Shown: positions 1 to 11,400 of the stretch, one piece after another
Position numbering within the stretch: the stretch's first letter is position 1
How the letters are laid out: each line of letters begins with the position of its first letter
Assembly: GCA_029237695.1 (NCBI GenBank)
Contig: CM055274.1
Coordinates: 69,864,828 to 69,928,827, forward strand
DNA length: 64,000 nt
From: Conchocele bisecta
Lineage: Eukaryota > Mollusca > Bivalvia > Lucinida > Thyasiridae
Reading direction: 5' to 3'
The notes under the pieces: generated by a model
Databases searched by the model: none
Told to the model about the DNA's origin: nothing
What the model saw: only the letters and a program-made list of their open reading frames with translations
Program-made: the position numbers and the translations under genes

Positions 1-556
1 TAAGGTTTTTAGTCAACCTTGGTTAAGGTTTTTAGTCAAGCTTTCTACATGGAATACTATTGTGCATACAGACACCATACTTGGACAACCTTTTCTCATA
101 GCGATGTACATCAATAACCCCTGATCTATATTTGACCTTGACCTACATTTCCTCTTGAATTACTTAGTTAATTCCCCTTGGTTAAGGTTTTTAGTCAAGC
201 TTGTATATGGAATACTACTGGCCCTACACCCACCATACTTGGACAACTTCATCTCCTAGTGATGTACATCAACAACCCCTGATATATATTTCACATTGAC
301 CTATATTTCCTCTTCAATTACTTACTTAAGTCACCTTGGTTAAGGTTTTTAGTCAAGCTTGTATATGGAATACTCCTGGGCCTACAGCAACCATACTTGG
401 AAAACATCATCTCCTAGTGATGTACATCAACAACCCCTGACCTATATCTGTCATTGACCTACATTTAACCTTGAATTACTTACTTAATTTCCCTTGGTTA
501 TGTTTTTTAGTCAACCTTGGTTAAGGTTTTTATGCAGGCCGCAGCCACCTTGTTTG
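1..556. repeat. Tandem array, about 158 bp unit, 3.4 copies
   Basis: The phrase ggttaaggtttttagtcaag recurs at about 21, 180, 338 and, degenerate, 496, giving a 158-159 bp period. Units contain 'gaccttgacctaca' and 'gatgtacatcaa' and differ by scattered substitutions. The last unit is broken off, and the sequence then runs into 'atgcaggccgcagccac', which resembles the closing segment of the Helitron-like elements further along. It is probably the right-hand end of a pearl-like mobile array that begins before the window. Confidence 0.85.
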
Positions 557-945
557 TGAAGCTATGTGTACATCGACAACCCTCGTAGTCGAGCTATGCT
601 GTTCTCTTACAGCTCTTGTTTGTTTCGCACACTCTACAAACTGGACAATAATGCATGAAGACCCGTTTCCTCGTGTGCTCTGTAGACCTTACCTGTAGAG
701 AGAACAATAGCCTTCTCCGGTTGTACAATAGTGACGGGGAGAACCATTCACCTGTGCATGTGCTAGCATGTGCAAATGTCCAGACTGACCACTAACTGAC
801 CACTAACTTATTACAGGTAATTTATACAGGTAAATTATTATATTACATTTCCATAAACTGTGTTGACAATATTGTGGCAATATGTGGACCTGTGCAGATA
901 TGATATGTAGATAAATATAGGACTATTAAAAAAATTCTGGTCTCC
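557..945. other. No feature recognised
   Basis: This stretch is apparently single copy within the window, with no conserved reading frame. I searched it for the missing N-terminal CHIC exon and saw none. A short duplication of 'gaccactaac' lies at about 786-808. Confidence 0.5.
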
Positions 946-950
946 AGTAG

Positions 951-1233
951 CAGGCGCGGATCCAGGATTTCAGGTTAGGGGGGGCGTAACTATTTTGCAA
1001 TACTTGACTATATTATCGAACGCGCTAGGGGGGTCCGGGGGTATTCCCCCCCGAAAATGTTTTGAAATCTACATCGCATTTCCCGCGTTCTGGCGCATTT
1101 TGGAGCCAAAAAAAACCAATAAACAATAAATTCACAACGCAAACGTGCCTTGTAACTTGTAAAAAATCTTTACTCTGCAAATTTTAGGGGGGGCGCGTGC
1201 CGGGTCCGCCCCCCTCCCCTGAATCTGCCCTTG
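951..1233. mobile_element. G-rich terminal-inverted-repeat element (non-autonomous)
   Basis: The left end reads caggcgcggatccaggattt. The right end, read on the minus strand, is caagggcagattcaggggag, an imperfect terminal inverted repeat, and both are followed by runs of G. The element is flanked by AGTAG on both sides (946-950 and 1234-1238), a possible 5 bp target duplication. The inside carries 'ggggggtccgggggtattcccccccg', broken into G and C runs that can fold. There is no coding capacity, and I assign no superfamily. Confidence 0.6.
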
Positions 1234-1372
1234 AGTAGAGAGCATTATTATTTTTAATTTTTAAACTTTTTTCCATTTTTTTTTCCATTTTTTTTCTTCA
1301 AATTCTTTGTCAATTTTTGTCTAGTAGCATAAGGTCGTAAGTGCTATATACAGACTATTATCATATAATAAA

Positions 1373-1438
1373 ACAATTATTGACTAGTGAGCCATAGAAT
1401 ATAATCTGATATTCAATGGCTCACTAGTCAATAATTGT
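1373..1438. repeat. Near-perfect 66 nt hairpin
   Basis: Arms of 23 nt (1373-1395 and 1416-1438, containing attgactagtgagccat and its complement) match exactly. The stem continues inward through gaatat/atattc after one unpaired base per side, around the loop aatctg. It sits in AT-rich DNA and could be a tiny foldback element or the core of a MITE. Confidence 0.8.
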
Positions 1439-1515
1439 ATAATATGTTCGGGCCAGTGAAAATTGCTTTCGGGCCCAGGCTCGAGGTCAAGCCGGGACAA
1501 GGCCTTGTTCCGCGG

Positions 1516-2061
1516 AATTCTTGTTAACTTATCTCCCTTTGTTGTTTCATGCACTGATTTCGTTTCCGGAGCATCACTCGAACACTCTTTGGAATATTTT
1601 CATTAAACCTCACACATGCATAGACCACGACCCAAAGGTGTGTCGCGCGCAAGAATGACAACTTTTGCATCATTAATTTTTTTACTTATCTCCCTTTGTT
1701 GTTTCATGCACTGATTTCGTGTCCGGAGCATAACTCGAACACCCTTTGGAATATTTTTTATTAAACTTCACACATGCATAGAAGACGACCCAAATGTGTG
1801 TCGTGCGCAAGAATGACAACTCTTGCGTCGTTAATTTCTTAGTTATCTCCCTTTGTTGTTTCGTGCACTGATTTCGTGTCCGGAGTATAACTCAAACACC
1901 CTTTGGAATATTTTCATGAAACTTCACACATGCATAGACCACGACCCCACGACCACGACGCAAGAATGACAACTCTTGCATCGCTAATTTTTTAGTTATC
2001 TCCCTTTGTTTTTCTACGCACTGATTTTGTCTCCGGAGCATAACTCGAACACCCTTTTTTC
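1516..2061. repeat. Tandem array, about 157 bp unit, 3.4 copies
   Basis: The motif ttatctccctttgttgttt recurs at about 1529, 1686, 1843 and 1996. Each unit continues with 'gcactgatttcgt.tccggagcat', 'cacacatgcatagac' and 'gcaagaatgacaactcttgc'. The third-to-fourth spacing is shortened by a small deletion, and the last copy is truncated after 'cgaacaccctttttt'. Nothing in it is coding. Confidence 0.85.
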
Positions 2062-2421
2062 AAACTACTTGTGATACACATGCACTTGTCGATAAGCGTC
2101 CATTTCTAGTTTTACTGAGGTCTGTCACCAGAGTGTATCAAAAACATTTTCTTAATATCGGGCAGTTTGATTGGCAGAAACTGAGCACCGCACAGCTTCA
2201 ACTTTCTGATTTTGAGTATGAGAGTTGAGTACATGTACATTGTTCCAAATGTGGACCCGGATCAGAAATGAACAGTGACTGATTTGCCAGATGGCGGCTA
2301 TAATATGTCTTTCTTTGATTGCTTTTCAGTTTTGGGCTCAATAACAGATTTGATCCTGAGTTCCCGACTAGTCTTGCTGGCAAGGTAGTGTATGAATGGT
2401 TTTCCTTCTCTAAGGGAAATG

Positions 2422-2692
2422 CAGTGGCTTAGGGTATAGGGCATTGGACTTCAATACCGGAGGTTGTGAGTTCAGACCTCACCCAGGGATGGGCCGTGGC
2501 ATAGGGGATATGGCATTGTATGGCATTGTACTTCAATACCGGAGGTTGTGAGTTCAGTCCTCACCCTAGTCATGAAAAACACTTGCATAGTATTTCCATC
2601 CCACTGGTCGGTCACATGAGACTTTCAACTGTGGTCTAGTCTCTATATGACCTTGGCTGTTGCTGGGACATTAAACCCATTCACTTTCACTT
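2422..2692 (+). mobile_element. tRNA-like SINE with duplicated head
   Basis: Two head copies (2422-2480 and 2493-2570) share 'gtggc.taggg.ata.ggcattg', resembling a polymerase III A box. About 35 bases later both have 'cttcaataccggaggttgtg' and 'agttcag.cctcaccc', resembling a B box. After the second head comes a body ending 'ggctgttgctgggacatta', the kind of 3' tail seen on invertebrate SINEs. The head duplication is partial, with 'tatggcattg' repeated inside the second copy. Assignment as a SINE is inferred from layout. Confidence 0.6.
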
Positions 2693-2833
2693 GTACTTAA
2701 AAATAAATTATTTTTTTCTTTTGCCCAGCGTGAAGATTTTTATGAAATTTAATATTATCGAAATTAATACTATTTTTGCATCGTTTATATGGCCGTACAA
2801 TTTGGGCATGTTTCATGAAACAGACTTTAGTAA

Positions 2834-3395
<562 letters not shown>

Positions 3396-3437
3396 CATAT
3401 GATTCAGAAATAAGATCTTGCATGAGTGATGATTAAA

Positions 3438-4035
3438 TGTGGCTGTGACTGGAGAAATGGTGCTTATGGGTTTTGCCACCAGTGTAGATCCAGATCAGTC
3501 TGCATGCGCACAGTCTGATCAGGATCTGCACTGTTCGCCATTCCATCAATGAAACACCCGTCGTTCTTCTAATAAGTATTATAGATCATTATCAGGATAT
3601 AGGAGTGTGTTATTTGATCAGTCACTGCCACAAATATGTTTACTGATTTGCTAAGAAACGAGGCATAAATGCATAATGCACACTGATACTGTACTGATCA
3701 ACTAATGGTTTCCCCGTTGTTGTATTTACGTATTTGCGGCTGTGACTGGAGAAATGGGGCTTATGGGTTTTGCGACCAGTGTAGATCCAGATCAGACTGT
3801 GCATCCGCACAGTCTGATCAGGATATGCACTGCTCACCATTCCATCAATGAAACACCTGTCATGTTTCTAACAAGTTATATAGATCACAAATCACATAAG
3901 CCCCATTTCTCCAGTCACAGCCACAATAACTGATTTGCTAAGAAACGAGGCATAAATGCAGCGTAATGTACATGTACCCTGATGCTGCACTGTTCAACTA
4001 ATGTTTGCTCCATAGTTGTCATAGTTACATATTTA
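3438..4035. repeat. About 300 bp direct tandem duplication
   Basis: Two diverged copies (3438-3733 and 3734-4035) both begin with 'ggctgtgactggagaaatgg', continue with 'ccattccatcaatgaaacac', and share 'ctgatttgctaagaaacgag' at about 3642 and 3930. The second copy has an extra inverted copy of its first 30 bases (at about 3897-3926), which makes 3734-3926 a foldback element. Confidence 0.8.
3734..3926. mobile_element. Foldback element family D (gtgactggagaaatggggct)
   Basis: The termini are 30-base inverted repeats: ttgcggctgtgactggagaa at left, ttgtggctgtgactggagaa when the right end is read on the minus strand. The interior has a second palindrome around gatccagatcagactgtg and its complement. 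Related copies are seen at 48890-49099 and 51559-51789. The gatcagactgtgc palindrome alone recurs at about 21935-22010, 33785-33845, 34738-34790 and 52955-53030. Confidence 0.75.
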
Positions 4036-4152
4036 TAACACTAGTGTATTGTGAGTTTTGGTAACCTAAGTTATTACACTTCCCACATACATTTTATGCA
4101 ATACATTTGTTTATAGCTTGTTCACAGCCTACACTGTTTGCTTGTGGGAACT

Positions 4153-4460
4153 GTAGCCTATTTCACCAACATTGCAAAGTATACTTTTCTAGCCAAGTAT
4201 ACTTTGAGGGAGTAATCATTTATTTTTCCCGAAATGCATTATTTCATATATAACTAATGACTGTATGTATTTGATGATTAAAAGTATGCAGAATTATTAT
4301 ACTGAATTTATTACATTATCAGCCAAATTGGCTGTGATGTGATAGTGTAATAAATTCAGTATAATACAAATTAATAAATTTATCCTTAAATTGACAATTT
4401 CTCCCTCAAAGTATACTTTGCTAGAAAAGTATACTTTGCAATGTTGGTGAAATAGGCTAC
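4153..4460. mobile_element. Palindromic MITE family A, copy 1
   Basis: This is an almost complete palindrome: outer arms gcctatttcaccaacattgc and complement, then a second inverted pair aaagtatacttt, and a central 'tactgaatttatt...aataaattcagta' stem. TA dinucleotides flank both ends, as expected for Tc1/mariner-type targets. Copies 2 and 3 are at 17719-18022 and 21088-21390. It lies in the first visible CHIC intron. Confidence 0.9.
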
Positions 4461-4629
4461 TGGTCATGATTCATTGAACGAAGCCTTCAGATTTGTGTAA
4501 GACTATGTTCAAGAGCTTCATGTAAACTTGTCAAAATCTCATTAACATTGTTCATGCTGAATACATACATATATATACACAGGGTATGAACAAATTGAAG
4601 TAATTTTCACTGCGTTTCTTACTTCTCAA

Positions 4630-4703
4630 AATAATATATTGTGACTACTATTTGAACTATCTCGACGAGACAGTTCCAATGTGTTGTAACAACATATACT
4701 TCC
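4630..4703. repeat. Hairpin related to the 'agtatatgttgtgaccac' foldback family
   Basis: An imperfect inverted repeat centres on 'tctcgacgaga'; its outer arms include 'attgtgactac' and 'gttgtaacaacatatact'. Better preserved relatives are at 33247-33320, 36003-36071 and within 53105-53352. Confidence 0.6.
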
Positions 4704-4773
4704 GTGCATAGTTAAGAGAATGACTTTTATTTTTCGTGCAAAACATAGTGTAGCCGTAACTAATTCATTTTTA

Positions 4774-4924
4774 TCGCGCCTGCTTGTGGACAGCGCGATA
4801 TAGTCGGCACATTAGCGTACATATGTCCGTAAGTATGTGCGTCCAGGTTAAAGTTTTCAGTTAAAGTTTTTCGGAAAACTATCAAAGCCTCGGCGGGTGT
4901 GGCATGCGGGCCGCGGCCATCTAA
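4774..4924 (+). mobile_element. Short Helitron-like (pearl-like) unit
   Basis: It begins TCGCGCCTGCTTG with a hairpin (gcgcctgcttgtggacagcgc) and runs through 'ggttaaagttttcagttaaa'. It ends 'gcgggccgcggccatCTAA', i.e. a TC start and a CTRR end, the terminal signature of Helitrons. Only about 150 bp and without the internal tandem array. The same head and tail sequences bound units inside 22660-26329 and 43335-47685. Confidence 0.55.
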
Positions 4925-5075
4925 TTTGCTTGGTGAACCATATTTTACATTTAAATATGTTGCTTGCAATGAGAAAAATGCACTTATTATATTTAAGTCG
5001 TATATCTGCATCCTTAAATCAATGTACACATCTGTCTGTCTTATCACCATGTAGTTTGTGAAATATCTAGTATTG

Positions 5076-5283
5076 CCTTGGAATGCGGGAACCGAAAATA
5101 GTCGTCTGCTGTCAATTCATATTTTGTCTTTTCTCTCAGTAAAAACATGGTTTGGCAGCATTTTAGAATCATTTCCAATGGAAATGATTCTAAAGTGCTG
5201 ACAAACCATGTTTTTGATGAGAAAAATGGAAAATAAAAAATATTCAGCAGACGACACAATTTAATTCAGCATTGTAAGAGTTA
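5076..5283. mobile_element. Palindromic MITE family B, copy 1
   Basis: The central stem (5141-5215) pairs 'aaaaacatggtttggcagca' with its complement around 'catttccaatggaaatg'. The outer parts carry 'gtcgtctgctgtcaattcat' and 'cagcagacgacacaattta'. It closely matches 36162-36375, which has clean ttaaccctt ends; here the left end is degraded. It is about 107 bp upstream of the CHIC exon at 5390. Confidence 0.8.
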
Positions 5284-5301
5284 AAACACACTACCGGCAT
5301 T

Positions 5302-5316
5302 TGTGTGTGTGTGTAT
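5302..5316. repeat. Short (TG)n microsatellite
   Basis: About seven TG dinucleotides, roughly 75 bases upstream of the CHIC exon acceptor. The tract is short and of no evident role. Confidence 0.7.
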
Positions 5317-5389
5317 GAACTGGTGCTACCTTTCTCAAAGTCCCAAAACATTGCCGAGCTCCGTGATTGAGAAAATATTTATGTTTCAG

Positions 5390-5446
5390 ACCCGACACTC
5401 GATAGAAAAAGTTTTAGACTGGGAAAATAGTCATTTATATCATAAG
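5390..5446 (+). CDS. CHIC2: CHIC-family gene, internal exon
   Basis: This is a 19-codon phase-0 exon, TRHSIEKVLDWENSHLYHK, between acceptor 'tatttatgtttcag' and donor gtaagt (5447). The sequence directly continues the LNKR end of exon 2879-3034 in the way CHIC proteins do (basic stretch, amphipathic helix with a WEN motif, then LYHK). The 37 bp minisatellite begins at intron position +11. The exon is far too short to be found by ORF length and was recognised by peptide motif plus splice sites. Confidence 0.92.
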
Positions 5447-5456
5447 GTAAGTGATG

Positions 5457-8400
5457 CAGTCTTGTAATACAATGTACACGTGCAACTGAAGTACAGTCTT
5501 GTAATACAATGTAACAGTAACGAAGTATAAATTGTAATATAAACAACGTGCAAAAGAGAACAGTCTGTACAATGTAACATGTAACTGAGTACATCTTGTA
5601 ATACAATGTCACATGCAACTGAACAGTCTTGTAATATGTACACATGTAACTGAAGTAACAGTCTTGAATACAATCACATGTAACTGAAGTACAGTCTTGT
5701 AATACAATGTACACATGCAACTGAAGTACAGTCTTGTAATACAATGTACACATGTAACTGAAGTACAGTCTTGTAATACAATGTACACGTGTAACTGAAG
5801 TACAGTCTTGTAATACAATGTACACGTGCAACTGAAGTACAGTCTTGTAATACAATGTACACATGCAACTGAAGTACAGTCTTGTAATACAATAGTACAC
5901 ATGTACGGTACAGTCTTGTAATACAATGTACACGTGTACTGCAAGTACAGTCATGATACAATGTCCACAATGCACGAAGACAGTCTTGTAATACAATGTA
6001 CACAATAACTGAAGTACAGTCTTGTAATAACAATGTACAACGTGTAACGAAGTACAGTCTTGTAATACAATATAAACAACGTGCAACTCGAAGTCAGTCT
6101 TGTAATACATGAAATACACATGCACAGAAGTACAGTCTGTATAACAATATAGTAACACAATGTAACTGAAGTACAGTCAATGTAATAACAATGATAACAA
6201 CAGTGAACTGAAGACATAAAGTCTTGTAATACAATGTACACATGTAACTGAAGAACAAGACTCTTGTAATACAATGTACACTCGTCAACTTGAAGTACAG
6301 TCTTGTATAACAATGTACACATGTAACGAAGTACAAGTCTTGTAATACAATATACACGTGCAACGAAGTACCAGTCTTTTAAAAACAATTGTCCACATTG
6401 GCACCTGAAGTACAAGTCTTGTAAAACAATAAACACGTGCAACTGAAGTACAGTCTTGTAATACAATATACACATGCAACTGAAGTACAGTCTTGTAATA
6501 CAATGTACACGTGCAACTGAAGTACAAGTCTTGTAATACAATGTTACACATGTAAAAACTTGAAGTAACTGTCTTGTAATACAATGTACACAAGCCAACT
6601 GAAGTACGAAGTCATTGTAAAACAATACACTGGATCAACTTAAGTACCAGTTCTTTTAATACATGTAACACATGCAACTGAAGTACAGTCATGTAATACA
6701 ATGTACACGTGTAAACTGAAAGTACAGTTCTTGAAAATAATACAATGTACACGTTGTAACAGAAGTTACAGACTTGTAATACAATGTACACGTGTAACTG
6801 AAGTAACAGTCCTTTGAAATACAATGAACACGTGTAACCTGATTTACAGTTCTTGTAGAATAACAAATGTTACAAAAAAAAAAACAATCAACTGAAGTAC
6901 GGGTCTTTGAACTACAATTTACATGTGTAACTGAAGTACAGTCCTTGTAATACAAAGTACACATGCAACTGAAGATACATCTTGTAATACCATGTACAAC
7001 GTGTAACTGAATTACAAGTCTTGTAATACAATGTTACTCATGCCAACAGAAGTAACAGACTTGTAATACAATGAACACGTGTAACTTGAAAAGTACAGTT
7101 CAATGTTAAATACAATGTAAATCACTTGTAACTGAAGTACAGTCTTGTAATACAATGTAACACATGTAACTGAAGTAAGTCTTGTAATTACAATGTACAC
7201 TTGCAACTGAATAACAGTCTTGTAATATACAATTTACACTTGTAACTGAATTACACAGTCTTGTATCCAAATACACATGTAACTGAAGTTACAAGTCTTG
7301 TACATACAATTGTAACACGTGCAACTGAATACAGTTCTTGTAATACAATTTTGTAAACACATTTAACTTAAGTTACAGACTTGTAATACAATGTACACTT
7401 GCAACTGAATAACAGTCTTGTAATAGCAATGTACACATGGGTTTTAACCTTGAAGTAAATCAAAGTCTGTAATACAATGTACACAAGTAACTGAAGTAAC
7501 CAGTCTTGTAATACAATGTACACATGTAACTTTGAAGTACAGTCTTGGTAATACAATTAACATGTAACTGAATTACAGTCTTGTAAAAATACAATTAACA
7601 ACATGCAACTGAAGTACAGTCTTGTAAAACAAATTCTGAAGAACAAGTTTCTTGTAATACAATGTGACACAAGCAACATAAGTACAAGTCTTTGTAATAC
7701 AAGTACACGTGCAACAGAAGTACAGTCTTGTAATAACAAGTACACATGCAACTGAAGTACATCTTGTACATACAGATGGATACACTTGCAACTGAAGTAC
7801 AGTCTTGTAAAGAAGTACAGGTCTTGTTAATACAATTGTACACAAGTAACTGTAAGTACAAGTCTTGTAATACTATGTTACACATGTAACTGAATTACAG
7901 TCCTTGTAAATACAATTAACACATGTCACATGAAGTACAGTCTTGTAATACAATGTACACATGTAACTGAAGTACAGTCTTGTAATACAATGTACACATG
8001 TAACTGAAGTACAGTCTTGTAATACAATGTACACATGCAACTGAAGTACAGTCTTGTAATACAATGTACACGTGCAACTGAAGTACAGTCTTGTAATACA
8101 ATGTACACGTGCAACTGAAGTACAGTCTTGTAATACAATGTACACATGCAACTGAAGTACAAGTCTTGTAATACAATTGTAGCTCGTGCAACAGAAAGTA
8201 CCAGGCCCCTTGTAATACAATGAACACAAGCAACAGAAGTACAGTCTTGTAATACAATGTACACATTAAACTGAAGTACAGTCTTTGTAAAACTATGTAA
8301 CACGTGCAACTGAATTACAGTCCTAGTAAACAATTTCACATGTAACTGAAGAACAGTCTTTTTATACAATTGTAAACACATGTTAACTGAAGAACAGTCT

Positions 8401-11400
8401 TGTAATACAATGTACACATGTAACTGAAGTACAGTCTTGTAATACAATGTACACATGCAACTGAAGTACAGTCTTGTAATACAATGTACATGTGTAACCA
8501 TGAGTACATCTTGTATACTATTGTACACATGTAACTGAAGTACAGTCTTGTAATACAATGTACACATGCAACTGAAGTACAGTCTTGTAATACAATGTAC
8601 ACGTGTAACTGAAGTACAGTCTTGTAATACAATGTACACATGCAACTGAAGTACAGTCTTGTAATACAATGTAACACATGCAACTTAAGTACATACCCTT
8701 GTGTTTAAAACAATTTACACGTGAACTGAAGTACATACTTGTAATACAAAGGTTACACATGCAACTGAATGTACAGTCTTGTAAAAACTCTGTTATACAC
8801 ATGTTAACTGAGTACAGTCCTTGTACTACAATTACATGTTAAACTGAAGTAACAGTCTTGTAATACAATGTACACATGCAACTGAAGTACAGTCTTGTAA
8901 TACAATGTACACATGTTTACTGAAGTACCGTCCTTGTAATACAATGTAACATGTGTAACTGAAGTACAAGTCATGTAATACAATGTACACGTTTAACTGA
9001 ATTACAGTCCTGTAATTACAATTTAACACATGTAACTGAGTAACAGTCCCTTGTAATACAATGTACACGTGTAACTGAATACAGTCATCTAATACAATGT
9101 TCACATGTAACTGAAGTACAGTCTTGTAATACCAAGTACACATGAAACTTAATAACAGTCTTGTAATACAAAGAACACAAGCAACTTAAGAACAGTCTAT
9201 GTAATACAATTGTACACATGCAACTGAAGACAGACATGTAATACAAAGTACACGTGTAACGAAGTACAGACATGTAATACATTTACACATGTAACGAAGT
9301 TACATCCTTGTAATACAATGTAACACTTGTAACTGAAGTACGTCGTGTAACTTGAAGTACAATCATGATAATACAATTGTACACGTTTAACAGAAGTACA
9401 GACATAGTAATACAATTTACACGTGTAACTGAAGTTAACAGTCTTTGTAATACAAAGTACACATGAAAATGAAGTACAGTGTCTGAAATACAATGTAACA
9501 CGTTACTGAAGTACTGTCTGTATACAATGTACACATTTAACTGAAGTACAGTCCTTGTAATACAATGTACACATGTTACAGAAGTACAGTCCCTTGTAAA
9601 CAATGTACACATAACTTAAGTAACAGTCATGTAATACAATGTACACGTGCAACCTGAATTACAAGCCCTTGTATACAATGTACACTGTGTAATGAAGTAC
9701 AGTCTTGTAATACAATGTACACATGCAACAGAGTACAGTCTGTAATACAATGTACACGTGAAACTGAAGTACAGTCCTTGTAATACAATTACACCGTGTA
9801 CACTGAAGTACAGTCTTGTAATACAAGTACACATGCAACAGAGAACAGTTCCCTTGTAATACAATAACCAATGTAACCTGAAGTACATCTTGTAAAACAA
9901 TTTTAACACATGGCAACTGAAGTTACAGTCCTTGTAATACAATGTACACATTTAACTGAAGTACAGTCTTGTATACAAGTACACATGTAACTGAAGTACA
10001 GTCTTGTAATACAATGTACACGTGTAACTGAAGTACAGTCTTGTAATACAATGTACACATGCAACTGAAGTACAGTCCTTGTAAAAACAATGTACATGTG
10101 TAACTGAATACAGTCATGTAATACAAAAGTACACATGTAACAGGGAAGTACAGTCTTGTAATACAATGTACACTTGCAACTGCAGTACATCCCTTTGTAA
10201 TACAATGTACACGTGTAACTGAAGTACAGTCTTGTAATACAATGTACACATCAACTGAAGTACAGTCTTGTAATACAATGTACACATGCAACTGAAGTAC
10301 AGTCTAGTAATACAATGAACAGCAACTGAAGAACAGTCTTGTATTACTATGTACACATGTAACTGAAGTACAGAACTTGTAAAACAATGTACAGGTTAAC
10401 TGAAGTACAGTCTTGTAATACACTGTACACTTGCAACTGAAGTACAGTCTTGTAATACAATGTACACATGTAACTGAAGTACAGTCTTGTAATACAATGT
10501 ACATGTGTAACTGAAGTACAGTTTTTATTTTCTTGTAATACAATGAGACACGGTAACTGACGTACAGTCTGTAATACAATGTACACATAGGTAACTAGAA
10601 GTACATCCCTGTAATACAAGAACACTTGTAACTGAAGTACAGTGCGTGTAATACAATGTACACTGAACATAAGTACAGTCTAGTAATACAATTACACATG
10701 TAAACTGAATTACAGTCTTGTAAGACAAATTTCCACATTCAACTGAAGTACGTCTTGTAATACAATGAACACATGCAACTGAAGTACCGGTCCTAGTAAT
10801 ACAATTACACTTGTAACTAAAGTACAGTCTTGTATTACAAGTACACATGTAACTGAAGTACAGACCTTGTAATACAATGTTACACGTGTAACTGAAAGTA
10901 CAGTCTTGAAACTGAAGTACAGTCTTGTAGAATAACAATTACACTTGTACGAAGTACAGACCATGTAATACAATGTACACGTTAACTGAATTACAGTCAT
11001 GTAAATACAATGTACACATGTAACATAAGTACAGTCTTGTAATACAATGTACACTTTAACTGAAGTACAGTTCTGAAATACAAGGTACACGTGTAACTGA
11101 ATTACAGTCTTGTCATACAATGTACACAAGCCAACGAAGTAACAGTCTTGTAATACAATGTAACACGGTACTGAAGTACAGCTTGTAAAACAATGTACAA
11201 CATTGTAACTGAATGTACATTCTTGTAATACAATGTAACAACGTGTAACAGAAGTACAGTTCTTTGTAACTGAAGTACAAGTCTTTGTAATACAATGTAC
11301 ACGTGTAACACTGAATACAAGTCCTTGTAATACAATGACACGTGTAACAAGAAGTACAGTTCTTTGTTAACTACAATGTACAAACATGTAACTGAAGTAA

